Position numbers and translations under genes: made by a program. 64,000 nucleotides of DNA from Unio delphinus. Taxonomy: Eukaryota > Mollusca > Bivalvia > Unionida > Unionidae. The stretch lies in assembly GCA_029339505.1 (NCBI GenBank), contig JAQISU010000169.1, forward strand, positions 4,766,001-4,830,000, read 5' to 3'. The notes beneath the pieces were generated by a model that ran no database searches, had not been told where the DNA came from, and saw nothing but the letters and a program-made list of their open reading frames with translations. Shown piece after piece: positions 28,201 through 36,289 of this stretch; the first letter of the stretch is position 1, and each line of letters starts with the position of its first letter.

Positions 28201-29264
28201 CAATCCCTGATTTAGCTGAAATGGTTTTATGCCCCTCCCCAGATTAGCATGCATTATAACATTTTAGCAATTTTATTAAATTTTTACCAGATTAGGAATG
28301 AACTAATTAATTAAATGGCGTAAGGTACAAAGCATTCTGATTATGTTTCAAAATGATTTTCGTCTAATGCATTTTACAGTGTCTATGTAATTGGTACTGA
28401 TAAGCGGTAAATACCAACGGGAATATTTTGATCCTTTTCCCCACCATATTTTGGATTGTATAGGAGACTAGAATAATACATATTAATCTGGGATAAATCT
28501 TAAGGACTCAAGGGATGTCATGCAGTACTTATCTTATCTGACTGCTGCATCAGAAAATAATGCCTCTATCAGTAAATCTTGACCTCCATAATTGCCAGCT
28601 ATAAGCAGTAACTGTGTCAATCAGATACAACCATAGAAACTTCTCAAGAAATGTTTTTTTGTCTTTGTACACATACCTTTAAGAACCATTTATAACAATA
28701 GTAAACGATTTGGAAAAAAACAATTGCAGAATATTATCAGTTTCAATCCATTTGATAATAGGCTATCAGGGGACATTGAGACCCAATGGATGCCAACACC
28801 AGCCAATGTTAGAAAACAAATGTATTCTACGGTACAACACTCATTATATGTACCCCTTGGGGGTCATTAATATCTTTCCAAAGAAATGGATTCTCTGTAA
28901 AACTGATTATTTTGTGTACAGTTGTCACTGCATTTGGGGAACTTGAAGGGAAAGACACTAATAGTCCATATTATTACAAGTCTAGATAAGAGATACTTGT
29001 AAAATCAATGTTTTATGCTGTAAGCTTACCATGATGCTGAAGATGACATCATTTTTTTTCAGTATGTCAAATATATGCTAATTTACATTTAAACTTCTAA
29101 AACAAACTATCTGTCTTTAAGTGCATTCAATTGTTGAGTTCTTGTAATGAGAAAAAATTATTTGTAAATTTAATTAAAAAGAACTTTATTTACATACAAG
29201 TGCATTCAACTATTAACATATTGTGATAAGAGAAAATATTTATATTTGCTGATTTGTTTGTGTG
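25261..29264. other. long gene-poor stretch
   Basis: Very AT-rich with no recognised gene. One ~60-bp direct repeat (GTTACTATGGGTAGGTTG) occurs at ~27898 and ~28080. Confidence 0.45.
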
Positions 29265-29400
29265 TGTATATGTGAGTGTGTATGTTTTGAGATTTTTAAA
29301 ATAATTTTAACAATTTGAGTCACACTGCTATGATGTTTGCAGTGTGGCAGTTTATAGTGATGTCTAGCACTAGGACATCATGCCACAGACAAGTGGCAAG
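29265..29400 (-). repeat. SINE family A, truncated copy
   Basis: Only the tail and distal body remain, with GTGGCAGTTTATAGTGATGT. The tRNA-like head is missing. Confidence 0.65.
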
Positions 29401-29984
29401 TTAATTTCTTCTGAAGAATGTAACATAAAAGATTATTATTTTCAGGTTGTACATCATATAGCATTTAATAACCATAACAAATTAGTAGCATATGCTTACG
29501 AGAAAAAACTTGAACTGTGAATTGTATAGGTCAACAATTGATTGTCTTGGGTTTATGAATGCTAATTTGTGATTTAATTAAATCTTGAGGTCAAGGTTGA
29601 GTACACATTTACTTTTTGTGCCCTTACATGGGTTAGTCTGCATAAGAATCAACACTTTACAGTCAGCCAGGCTTGTCAAGTGCTGTCATCTATAAGCAGC
29701 AACTGGCTAGTATATGAATACAAATAGGAATTTAACATTACTGTAATACAGGTATAGGAATTTAACATTACTGAAGTACACAAATACACTTCTGGTCTTT
29801 TCTAAAAAACTTTGTGATTAGTCAGCACTGCCATATTTCTTTTTCTTGTCACTCTCTTCCTCTAAGGTCAACAACGATCTTGGCTATAGACTGCTCTTTT
29901 CCACTGTGCAGTACAAATATGGAGCTATTTTCCTTCCAACAAATATAATACCCAACCTAAATACATGTCAGGTTTCTCCCTTCT
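29401..29984. other. left flank of the Polinton, nothing recognisable
   Basis: A ~31-bp tandem pair (GGAATTTAACATTACTG at 29727 and 29757) is the only structure. Confidence 0.45.
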
Positions 29985-29989
29985 GTGAT
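29985..29989. repeat. target site duplication GTGAT, left copy
   Basis: GTGAT directly precedes the first base of the left inverted repeat and is repeated at 45327-45331. A 5- to 6-bp duplication is usual for Polinton integrases. Confidence 0.85.
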
Positions 29990-30267
29990 AGCAGCAGAGA
30001 GGGTGAATCCTACGTTTTCAGACAAAATTTGATTGAAATCCTAAAACGAGCCTTCCTACGATCTCATTTTAACCAAAAAAAATGTCTCAGGGGCGAACCC
30101 TACAACGTTTTCAGACAAAAAATTGATTGAAATCTCCCTACGAAATCATTTTAACTAAAAAAATGAAAACGATTTTTTAATCAATTTTGGTCGCAACTTG
30201 TTGTCATCCACCCTCTCTGCTGCTTAGTGATTTCATCACTGGGTTAATAAAAATAATAAAATGATTT
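29990..30267. repeat. left terminal inverted repeat of the Polinton
   Basis: This 278-bp repeat is the reverse complement of 45046-45326, with two substitutions and one 3-bp gap (an AAC present only on the right). It contains two diverged direct subrepeats (about 30006-30095 and 30096-30170), each with a GTTTTCAGACAAAA core. Its 16-bp tip, AGCAGCAGAGAGGGTG, recurs perfectly in inverted orientation at 30209-30224, so the outer 235 bp is itself bounded by inverted repeats. A small palindrome, AGTGAT-TTC-ATCACT, lies at 30226-30240. Confidence 0.95.
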
Positions 30268-30293
30268 GATCGAGTCTTTAGGATGAAAATCAT

Positions 30294-31679
30294 TTATGAT
30301 CTCACAAATAGACTAATCGCTAACACCTCTTCTTGTAAATCAATCAGATTATTTGACTGGTCGGTGAGTTTGAAATTAATTCTGGTTAATGAATTATTAT
30401 GGCATCGCATATAGACAGGATTAATTGGGTTTTCAATAATTAGGAATCCTGGAGGAGCTGTTGGTGCAAATGAATAAAGAATATATCCTTGCTGAGCTTG
30501 ATTTGATCGTTCGAGATTAATTTGATAGCTTCCTTCGATAACATCACACACTAAATTGAGCGCAATCACCGTTGAAATATTCACGTTGAACGGAGCGATA
30601 TGCCTACCACCACCGTCTGGGTCATTATTGTGTTTGAGGATTTTTATTTCTGGTGATGTTGTTTTTTTCCATGCGTCATGAATTATTTTGAAACCAACAT
30701 CGATGGCATCATTGAGAAGTTTTTTTAGTTCTGGTACGTTATATCCTGGTAGTTTGAATGTGGGGATATCTTCAACGCGGATTTTATAGTCTAATGCAAA
30801 TTCTGTTCTCGATTTTGGGTTATCTTCATCTAATATAACTCGAATAATTTGTGAATTAAATGTTTCCATATCTTTGATGATTTTGTTACATATTTCTACA
30901 ACACTGATAAATTCATCTCGGGTGAGAGAGCCGGATTTAAGGGGTATTAACAACAGTGAAAAATCATTATTCATTGCTGTAAAATTTTCAACGACTTTAG
31001 GTTTGTTAACAAAAAGATCTCTCTCTATGATATCCTCCTCTCCTCCAGTTGAGTAATATGCGAAATCAAAAAAATCTGCATTGGATTGGTAATCTTTATA
31101 ACACTTTATTGGATTATCAGATTTTATCACGTCGGTGATATAATCAGATTTTTTAGGTTCTGGTAAATCAACGGTTTTTCCCCCTGGTGGTTTTTCAGGC
31201 CATCCCAGTACGGTTCTAATAGAACTTTGATAGATATCTACGACGTATCCTTCTGTGCTTATCTCAATTGCGGATGATAGCGTCGGTTCATGAACTGTTA
31301 TAGCGATTTTTGACTCTACTCCAGTAATCGATTTTATTCTACGCGCGAATTCATCATTGATTTGTTCGATTTGGTATGACCCTGTTGGTATCGAAACGAC
31401 GTTCCAGTCTGGGGTTCCGTCGGGTTTATTCTTATTCGCAAACACTAAAGAATTATTCGGTTGTTGACCACCAAATGATTTTGATCTGATATTAGGCCAA
31501 CTGTGATACATTCGTAGTTTTGCTAGCGCTATCTCCTTCACTGGGACCGGAGAGGGGAAATTCACACTGAATTCTGGATTCGTTGATGATATTGATATCA
31601 TGCTTGTTTGTACTGGGTTCGTGTTCTCCACTATTTGTTGAAGTAATTCCTGCGGTGTTGTCATTGTTATTATACTCAT
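30294..31679 (-). CDS. Polinton capsid-associated (candidate minor capsid/vertex) protein, 461 aa
   Basis: This is the first gene inside the left TIR. Residues 36-120 hold a pattern I know from many Polinton proteins: an aliphatic strand, MYHSWPNI, then SIPTGSYQIEQIND. Residues 359-461 hold a second recurrent block, including NLVCDVIEGSYQ, YSFAPTAPPGF and LTDQSNNLIDL. The family is widespread in invertebrate Mavericks. A minor-capsid or vertex role is inferred from this conservation and from the structural gene cluster, not shown. Related proteins as I remember them are much shorter. Here residues ~182-358 look like an insertion between the two blocks. The ATG at 31679 (MSIITMTTP) lies just after the stop of the membrane-protein gene, inside a tandem duplication that supplies a second copy of the same start at 31830 in another frame. 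Confidence 0.7.
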   Translation of the reverse strand: MSIITMTTPQELLQQIVENTNPVQTSMISISSTNPEFSVNFPSPVPVKEIALAKLRMYHSWPNIRSKSFGGQQPNNSLVFANKNKPDGTPDWNVVSIPTGSYQIEQINDEFARRIKSITGVESKIAITVHEPTLSSAIEISTEGYVVDIYQSSIRTVLGWPEKPPGGKTVDLPEPKKSDYITDVIKSDNPIKCYKDYQSNADFFDFAYYSTGGEEDIIERDLFVNKPKVVENFTAMNNDFSLLLIPLKSGSLTRDEFISVVEICNKIIKDMETFNSQIIRVILDEDNPKSRTEFALDYKIRVEDIPTFKLPGYNVPELKKLLNDAIDVGFKIIHDAWKKTTSPEIKILKHNNDPDGGGRHIAPFNVNISTVIALNLVCDVIEGSYQINLERSNQAQQGYILYSFAPTAPPGFLIIENPINPVYMRCHNNSLTRINFKLTDQSNNLIDLQEEVLAISLFVRS

Positions 31680-31886
31680 GTTGTATTTCTAATTTTGGTA
31701 TCGAGGAATCATAAATACTGACCATCACTGAGAACTCACAATCTGGTAATGTTGATATTATTGAGATCATTTTGTTTTTTGGGTTCGTGTTTTCTGATTC
31801 CATCGGTGTTGTCATTGTTATTATACTCATGTTGTCGCTCTAATTTCGATATCGCGGAATCAAAAATACTGACCATCGCTGAGAAT
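31568..31886. repeat. diverged tandem duplication (~155 bp x 2) across a gene junction
   Basis: Two adjacent units share runs such as GTCATTGTTATTATACTCAT (31661-31680 and 31812-31831) and AATACTGACCATC. The duplication covers the 3' end of the 181-aa membrane-protein gene and the 5' end of the 461-aa gene. It leaves a spurious 112-codon frame (31830-31492, minus) whose first ~35 residues mimic the start of the 461-aa protein. The two copies of the start are 151 bp apart, so they are in different frames. Confidence 0.8.
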
Positions 31887-32281
31887 TCACTATCTGATAT
31901 AATTGTATTATCGAGTGACGACGATATCATCAATGATAATTGCGAATATGCGGTTGATGCAATATGAAATTGAAGTAAGTAATTCTGCAGTTTACTCTGG
32001 CTGCATGATGATATCTTTTTTGCTATCCCGGTTGATATACCCCCGATTGTAGCCACCGCAGAAATGCAAATTGGAACTACGACCGGGGCAATCATTGTAA
32101 CAGATGCTAGTATTATTCCGGCGCCAGTGAGAACGCTTGACACCGAGTATATAATAACATCAATTGCGGTGATTCTTCGTCGGTATTTTTTTATTTTTAT
32201 TTGATACTCCTCAGTGAGGGTTTTGAGTCTATTCTGAAATTCTCTGACCTGATCATAGCGACATTGAGTTGATGAAATCAT
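31736..32281 (-). CDS. small two-helix membrane protein, 181 aa
   Basis: Residues 1-36 are a charged, probably helical segment rich in Lys, Arg and Glu. Residues ~40-87 form two adjacent hydrophobic stretches rich in Ile, Val, Ala and Gly, separated only by a short Pro-containing turn, which suggests a membrane hairpin. The tail, residues ~90-181, is polar and Asn-rich. Coral, hydra and mollusc Mavericks carry similar coiled-coil plus double-hydrophobic proteins of unknown job, as I recall. A role in the virion membrane or in entry is only inference. The C-terminal ~50 codons lie in the tandem duplication at the junction with the next gene. Upstream, at 32293-32306, is a near-palindromic AAACACTAGCGTTT, in a short AT-rich promoter region. 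Confidence 0.65.
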   Translation of the reverse strand: MISSTQCRYDQVREFQNRLKTLTEEYQIKIKKYRRRITAIDVIIYSVSSVLTGAGIILASVTMIAPVVVPICISAVATIGGISTGIAKKISSCSQSKLQNYLLQFHIASTAYSQLSLMISSSLDNTIISDSEFSAMVSIFDSAISKLERQHEYNNNDNTDGIRKHEPKKQNDLNNINITRL

Positions 32282-32332
32282 TTTTATTTTAAAAACACTA
32301 GCGTTTTCAATTGTGAAATCCTTTCAATTTAG

Positions 32333-33280
32333 TTATTTACTTAAATCCGCTACGAATTCTACATACCACGTTATTGAAACCCTAACCAAACTTTTATCAG
32401 TATATGTTATAGTGAACTTTTCAGTTTTATCCTTGTCGATGATCGTTGAAATCGTATTGTTGACCCCGGATGAACTCGACGATGATATATTAAATTGAGT
32501 TAATGGTGTTACTAGTGTTAATCGATAAATACCCTTAACGGTTGCAGTGATATCTAATTTGTTGTTTGCAGGTGTCCACTCAAATGATCCGTGTTGGATT
32601 GTATATACTACGTTGTTGGTTTTCTCATGAGGAATTTTTGTTTTTTCAATGATTGTTATCATCCTCGAAAAATCACCTTTGACGGCTTCGATGAAGTTTT
32701 TCGTCTCATCGATGGATGTTTTGATATCCGGGAGTTTTAGTTCAATTTTATCCAACGGGGTTCCAATAAATTTATCAATGATATTTCTACGGAATGATGT
32801 AAACTGTTTTCCGTTATCCTCAATTCTAGATTGAAGTGTTGCCAGTACAGCCACAAAATTGTTTAACTCATCGTTGAGAGTTTTTAATTGATCTGTAATC
32901 GTCGAAACGAGTACACCCGGTTTGAGTTTACCCTGATCGGAAAATAACGCGATAGTATCCTCGATTGCGTTTTGTTGTTTAACCAAAATATCATCCAGAG
33001 AAATATTACTGGTTTTCAATTTACCCTGATCCGAAAAAAACGCAACGGTGTTCTCGATTGCGTTTCGTTGTTTAACTAAAATATCATCCAGAGAAATATT
33101 ACTGGTTTTCAATTTACCCTGTTTGTCTTGAAATACAACTATTTCATTAGGATCAACATTTGTTAAGTTCAACGTCTCAGCTATTTCATCTTTGATTAGT
33201 TTTTTTACATCCTTGACAGAATCAAGTGGTGCAGTGTCATCGGGTTTGGGTTTCAAAGATCTCCCCCAAATATCAATCAT
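32333..33280 (-). CDS. fibre-like protein with 31-aa repeats, 315 aa
   Basis: It starts MIDIWGRS, an N-terminus that resembles the capsid-anchoring start of other Maverick fibre-type proteins (from memory). Residues ~53-122 contain a 31-residue unit beginning DQGKLKTSNISLDD, present in two full copies and a partial third. Residues ~125-215 look alpha-helical and heptad-like. Residues ~225-315 are rich in alternating hydrophobic and Ser/Thr residues, as in a beta-rich head. A shaft followed by a C-terminal knob would suit a receptor-binding fibre, but no known head domain is recognisable. It lies 24 bp after the protease stop and carries AAAACGATTTT upstream. Confidence 0.55.
   Translation of the reverse strand: MIDIWGRSLKPKPDDTAPLDSVKDVKKLIKDEIAETLNLTNVDPNEIVVFQDKQGKLKTSNISLDDILVKQRNAIENTVAFFSDQGKLKTSNISLDDILVKQQNAIEDTIALFSDQGKLKPGVLVSTITDQLKTLNDELNNFVAVLATLQSRIEDNGKQFTSFRRNIIDKFIGTPLDKIELKLPDIKTSIDETKNFIEAVKGDFSRMITIIEKTKIPHEKTNNVVYTIQHGSFEWTPANNKLDITATVKGIYRLTLVTPLTQFNISSSSSSGVNNTISTIIDKDKTEKFTITYTDKSLVRVSITWYVEFVADLSK
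32928..33130. repeat. in-frame 93-bp tandem repeat in the fibre-like gene
   Basis: Two complete 93-bp units and a third partial unit are nearly identical at the nucleotide level and keep the reading frame, indicating a recent expansion. Confidence 0.85.
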
Positions 33281-33304
33281 GTTATTGTAAAACTCTTTCT
33301 CTCT

Positions 33305-33745
33305 CTAAAATCGTTTTTGACGACTTCGTCGTTGCCAGCGATTACTAGTGTATTCATTCACGACAACATGTGGTGGTTTTCCGCTTGGGTTACTCAAGGA
33401 GTTAGAAATAGCGTCAAGGACATTTAATACTTCGCTGCCACATATTGGTGGGTCAATCATCGTTTGTGTTGGTAGCGTAGAATACCAAGTCTTCATTGGA
33501 AGGGTTTTTATATACCGCATAAACTCTTTTGGTGGGGCTAATCCATATGAATCGAAATAAACAATCCCACGTGGATCAATAGCGTATGCAACCCAGTGAG
33601 TTCCAGGTCCGGTGCTGTTATCGAGATTAATAATACCTGTTTCAGTTTTGTTTGGTTGATGTGGTAATTGATCTTTCATAAAAACACCTCTGAAATTTTT
33701 AATCACTAGTTTTTTAGCCGCATCCATTAAATCAAAATTGGACAT
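33305..33745 (-). CDS. adenain-like cysteine protease (virion maturation), 146 aa
   Basis: This is a C5/Ulp1-fold protease as in adenoviruses and Polintons. Numbering from MSNFDL, the catalytic set is His50 in GPGTHWVAY, Asp65 in VYFDSYGL, a Gln near 94, and Cys102 in PPICGSE. Family members cleave capsid and core precursors during maturation. The frame stays open upstream to 33856, but those 37 codons are the out-of-frame reading of the 45-bp repeat in the upstream pX-like gene. The ATG at 33745 is therefore the sensible start, 20 bp after that gene's stop. The C-terminal tail is Arg-rich, ending RQKRF. Confidence 0.9.
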   Translation of the reverse strand: MSNFDLMDAAKKLVIKNFRGVFMKDQLPHQPNKTETGIINLDNSTGPGTHWVAYAIDPRGIVYFDSYGLAPPKEFMRYIKTLPMKTWYSTLPTQTMIDPPICGSEVLNVLDAISNSLSNPSGKPPHVVVNEYTSNRWQRRSRQKRF

Positions 33746-33765
33746 GGGAATCTTCGATTCCTGAA

Positions 33766-34275
33766 TTAATAAATCGTTCCTGGTAGTCTTAGACCCTTTC
33801 CGCTGTACCACGAATACGGGGTTCCTGGTAGTCTTAGACCCTTTCCGCTGTACCACGAATACGGGGTTCCTGGTAGTCTTAGACCCTTTCCCTTTTTTTT
33901 ATATCCTTTCCCAGTTGCCTTCTTTAGTGCCATTCCTGCTGCAGTACCAACGGCTCCTAACGCTGCCGCTTTAGCCACCGCTGGGGCTGCTGCTGCAATC
34001 AATGCTGGAATCGCAGCTAACAACGGAAATATACCACCTGTTTTAATCATATTTTTGATAGCAGCCGCAGAAAGAGTAATCTGAACACCTTTTTTGGCTG
34101 CAAGTGCATCATTGAAATGTTTCACCTGACGAGTTGTCAGCGATAGTTTATTTGCACCACCAGTCATTTGGTTGGGTTTCAACGTGATTGTGGTTCCACA
34201 TTTTTTAGCTGATTCCGATTGCAATTTTTTTAATTGACCGGGAGTTAACGCAACACTAATAACACTATATGACAT
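33766..34275 (-). CDS. pX-like core protein with C-terminal LPGTPY repeats, 169 aa
   Basis: The N-terminal half (1-78) has two copies of a pattern: LT, Gln, basic residues, then TITL or QITL. Residues 79-118 are a strongly hydrophobic Ala-rich segment. The rest is basic, with KKKGKG at 126-131. This plan resembles the pX-like core proteins of adintoviruses and Mavericks, thought to condense DNA or disturb membranes. MTGG-A at 37-41 fits the adenain cleavage consensus (M/I/L)xGG-x, and the protease is the next gene. Residues 129-169 are 2.7 copies of a 15-residue unit containing GLRLPGTPYSWYS. The same LPGTP motif opens the PLA2 domain at the other end of the element. Confidence 0.7.
   Translation of the reverse strand: MSYSVISVALTPGQLKKLQSESAKKCGTTITLKPNQMTGGANKLSLTTRQVKHFNDALAAKKGVQITLSAAAIKNMIKTGGIFPLLAAIPALIAAAAPAVAKAAALGAVGTAAGMALKKATGKGYKKKGKGLRLPGTPYSWYSGKGLRLPGTPYSWYSGKGLRLPGTIY
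33779..33890. repeat. 45-bp tandem repeat at the 3' end of the pX-like gene
   Basis: The unit containing GGTAGTCTTAGACCCTTTCC is repeated almost without change in about 2.5 copies. It is in frame for the pX-like protein and creates the spurious upstream extension of the protease frame. Confidence 0.9.
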
Positions 34276-34315
34276 TATACATAATTGATTGATTCTAAAT
34301 CGTTTACAATTTCAA

Positions 34316-35731
34316 TTACATGTTTTCTACTGGGGCATCTACCACTCTCATTCTTCCACCAACACCTTCAAGTAGCATTGATTTATCACTGAGAATGACA
34401 GCAACCGCTCTATAATTAGCAATAGCACCACGAGTCACATTAGCTCTAAAGTGTATATCAACGACGGACTGTCTTGTTAAATCGAGATGTTCCAGTGAGA
34501 AGTAATAGATCGGATACAGATTTTTAAAATCATATTGTGATATTTGCAAACCAGTATCGACATTTTGATCGCGTGCCATAAATGACAACAGACGATGATA
34601 CACGCGTGCAATATGATTTTCTGTGTAATTAAGTTGTATATCCTCGGATGGTTCCTGTTGGCTGTTTATTCTCAGTGAGACGTCTTTCACACCTAACTGA
34701 TCAAATATCATATGGCTGGAGAGTTGATTGCCAACTCGTGTGTTATCCTGTAACGCAATAAATATATGACGTGGCGCAGCAACACCTTGTTTTGATGCTA
34801 GATTCCACGTGAATAACCCGTTCAGATTTGATTGCTTCACATCTGTACTCACGGTTAGCCAACTCAACAACGACTTTCCTCCTTGGTCCATAAATGATAG
34901 TAATCGTTCTTCTGCGGTGATTGCTGGAGTCAACACTGGCATCCACAATGATATTTTTGTTAAATTGACTTTACCGGCATCAGCATTGGGATTTGCAGCA
35001 TCTGCTGGAATCCTCCAAATTGCGTCGTTATCATCACTCTTTCGTACAAGCGATACTGTATGCTTCGCCCCGTAGATAACTTTTCTGACGTTTCTACAGA
35101 ATCCAAATATGTGATGCAGTGGAATCGCGCATGAAAATGATTTACGCCCTACTCCCAACATTGAGTTTCGTGTTGCAGCTCCTAGATTGAAATTAGGATC
35201 GTTGTTTATAATCATATCTTCGATACCAGCAGGAGCAGGGTTAGCAGCACGATCATTTGGTCGTCTTACAACGAATTGTTTTCCTCCAGCGGTATTTGTA
35301 GCATCTTTTGCAAACATCATAGAAGGTCCTGCTGATCTTGTATAATCATCGGAATATCTCGCTAACCCGATTATTGTTGTAGCCACATCAACATCGCGAT
35401 CTATCGACTCGATTTCTTTTCCATCAATGAGATATTTTGCACTCTCAAATAACGCCATGATACCATTATTGACAAAACCGACTTGAGTACCAGCTGGAAA
35501 CGGTGCTGGTACAGCAGTAGTATCAGCAGCTGTTACAAGTTCTCCTTCTACTTCAATAAATGCTTCACAGGGCAAAAAATATTTACTGGTATCATGGACT
35601 TGAAGTTCAATTCGCGATCGACTATTTGCGTCTATTGCATGATAAGCGTAATATTGATAATCGCGTACAGAATCATCCTTGCCAACTGGGGCGTCTATAT
35701 CAAACGCCGGATCATGTGATTTTTTGAACAT
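34316..35731 (-). CDS. MCP: major capsid protein (double jelly-roll), 471 aa
   Basis: The sequence matches the Polinton/adintovirus hexon family. An N-terminal region with strand-like SRIELQVHDTS and FIEVEGELV is followed by NNGIMALFESAKYLIDGKEI and then VATTIIGLARYSDDY, the most recognisable block of this family. Later come FSCAIPLHHIFGF and a C-terminal strand-rich half. By homology it forms the pseudo-hexameric capsomers of an icosahedral capsid. The length fits the family. It sits between the pVI-like and pX-like genes, the usual order. LEGV-G at 454-458 matches the protease consensus near the C-terminus, possibly by chance. Upstream, at 35758-35781, is a variant of the shared promoter box. 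Confidence 0.93.
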   Translation of the reverse strand: MFKKSHDPAFDIDAPVGKDDSVRDYQYYAYHAIDANSRSRIELQVHDTSKYFLPCEAFIEVEGELVTAADTTAVPAPFPAGTQVGFVNNGIMALFESAKYLIDGKEIESIDRDVDVATTIIGLARYSDDYTRSAGPSMMFAKDATNTAGGKQFVVRRPNDRAANPAPAGIEDMIINNDPNFNLGAATRNSMLGVGRKSFSCAIPLHHIFGFCRNVRKVIYGAKHTVSLVRKSDDNDAIWRIPADAANPNADAGKVNLTKISLWMPVLTPAITAEERLLSFMDQGGKSLLSWLTVSTDVKQSNLNGLFTWNLASKQGVAAPRHIFIALQDNTRVGNQLSSHMIFDQLGVKDVSLRINSQQEPSEDIQLNYTENHIARVYHRLLSFMARDQNVDTGLQISQYDFKNLYPIYYFSLEHLDLTRQSVVDIHFRANVTRGAIANYRAVAVILSDKSMLLEGVGGRMRVVDAPVENM

Positions 35732-35757
35732 TTTATTCTATTTATCAGAGTCTAAAT

Positions 35758-35781
35758 CGTGAAATCATAAACGATTTTCAT
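35758..35781 (-). promoter_or_regulatory. putative promoter box upstream of MCP
   Basis: The + strand reads GTGAAATCATAAACGATTTT here. This is a diverged relative of the 29-bp box found upstream of the two genes to the right. It lies 27-50 bp before the MCP start codon. Confidence 0.4.
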
Positions 35782-36227
35782 CGACGTAGTTTTTTAAAGC
35801 CGCTTCCTGCTATCATATTTGCAATATTGCTTTGGTCGGGAGTTAAAGCCATCGACGCTAATTTTTCGTCTACTGCGTTATTTATAATTCTACTAACACT
35901 TGCAGGCATTTCCGCTGTAGATGGTAACGGTTTCTTTGAAAATCCTTTGGATTTTTCTCGTCTCACTAATGATGTTAATTTATTCTTCGCAGTTGAAAAC
36001 GCTTTTCCAGCAAGATCTCCAACAGCACCAATACCCTTATCACGAATAACTTCAATTGCTTTCATTCCTAGTTGTTTAGCCAACGGCATCACTTTTGGAG
36101 CCATTCTCGCAAATAACCCTGCAATGGTATTGCCTAAACCATCTCCGTAGTATGCTCTATAAACTGGAAACCGTGAATTAACTACGTAGACGGGGGTTGG
36201 TTTATCATGATTGTAGTGTATGATCAT
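35778..36227 (-). CDS. pVI-like virion protein, 149 aa
   Basis: After a short N-terminus, residues 26-75 (starting AYYGDGLG) are amphipathic and Gly/Ala-rich, like the membrane-active start of adenovirus pVI-type and Maverick proteins. Residues 80-101 are basic. IAGS-G at 139-143 fits the adenain consensus (M/I/L)xGx-G and would release a short basic C-terminal peptide, GFKKLRR. In adenovirus such a peptide is the protease cofactor; here that is inference. It lies 46 bp from MCP, a standard partner. Confidence 0.6.
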   Translation of the reverse strand: MIIHYNHDKPTPVYVVNSRFPVYRAYYGDGLGNTIAGLFARMAPKVMPLAKQLGMKAIEVIRDKGIGAVGDLAGKAFSTAKNKLTSLVRREKSKGFSKKPLPSTAEMPASVSRIINNAVDEKLASMALTPDQSNIANMIAGSGFKKLRR

Positions 36228-36228
36228 A

Positions 36229-36257
36229 ATTTGAAATCAGAAACCATTTTTCAATTG
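36229..36257 (-). promoter_or_regulatory. 29-bp shared promoter box, copy upstream of the pVI-like gene
   Basis: The box matches 37261-37289 at 28 of 29 positions. It starts one base before the pVI-like start codon and is followed by the palindrome AAACGCTAGCGTTT (36259-36272). It probably lies in the core promoter or leader. Confidence 0.55.
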
Positions 36258-36258
36258 G

Positions 36259-36272
36259 AAACGCTAGCGTTT
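36259..36272. repeat. palindrome AAACGCTAGCGTTT, intergenic copy
   Basis: This perfect 14-bp palindrome lies between the pVI-like and 307-aa genes. It is identical at 41701-41714 (inside the helicase) and one base different at 32293-32306 and 43136-43149. Confidence 0.7.
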
Positions 36273-36289
36273 TCATTCAATCCCGGTGA

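Noticed and set aside
31492..31830. 112-codon minus-strand frame starting MSIITMTTP
   Set aside because: It is the duplicated copy of the 461-aa gene's start running into the wrong frame of the tandem duplication, so I do not count it as a gene.
33746..33856. 37-codon upstream extension of the protease frame
   Set aside because: It is the out-of-frame reading of the 45-bp repeat of the pX-like gene; the ATG at 33745 fits the family better.
34743..34946. frames opposite and within MCP, and similar frames over the other Polinton genes
   Set aside because: They are shadows of the well-supported genes on the same stretch.
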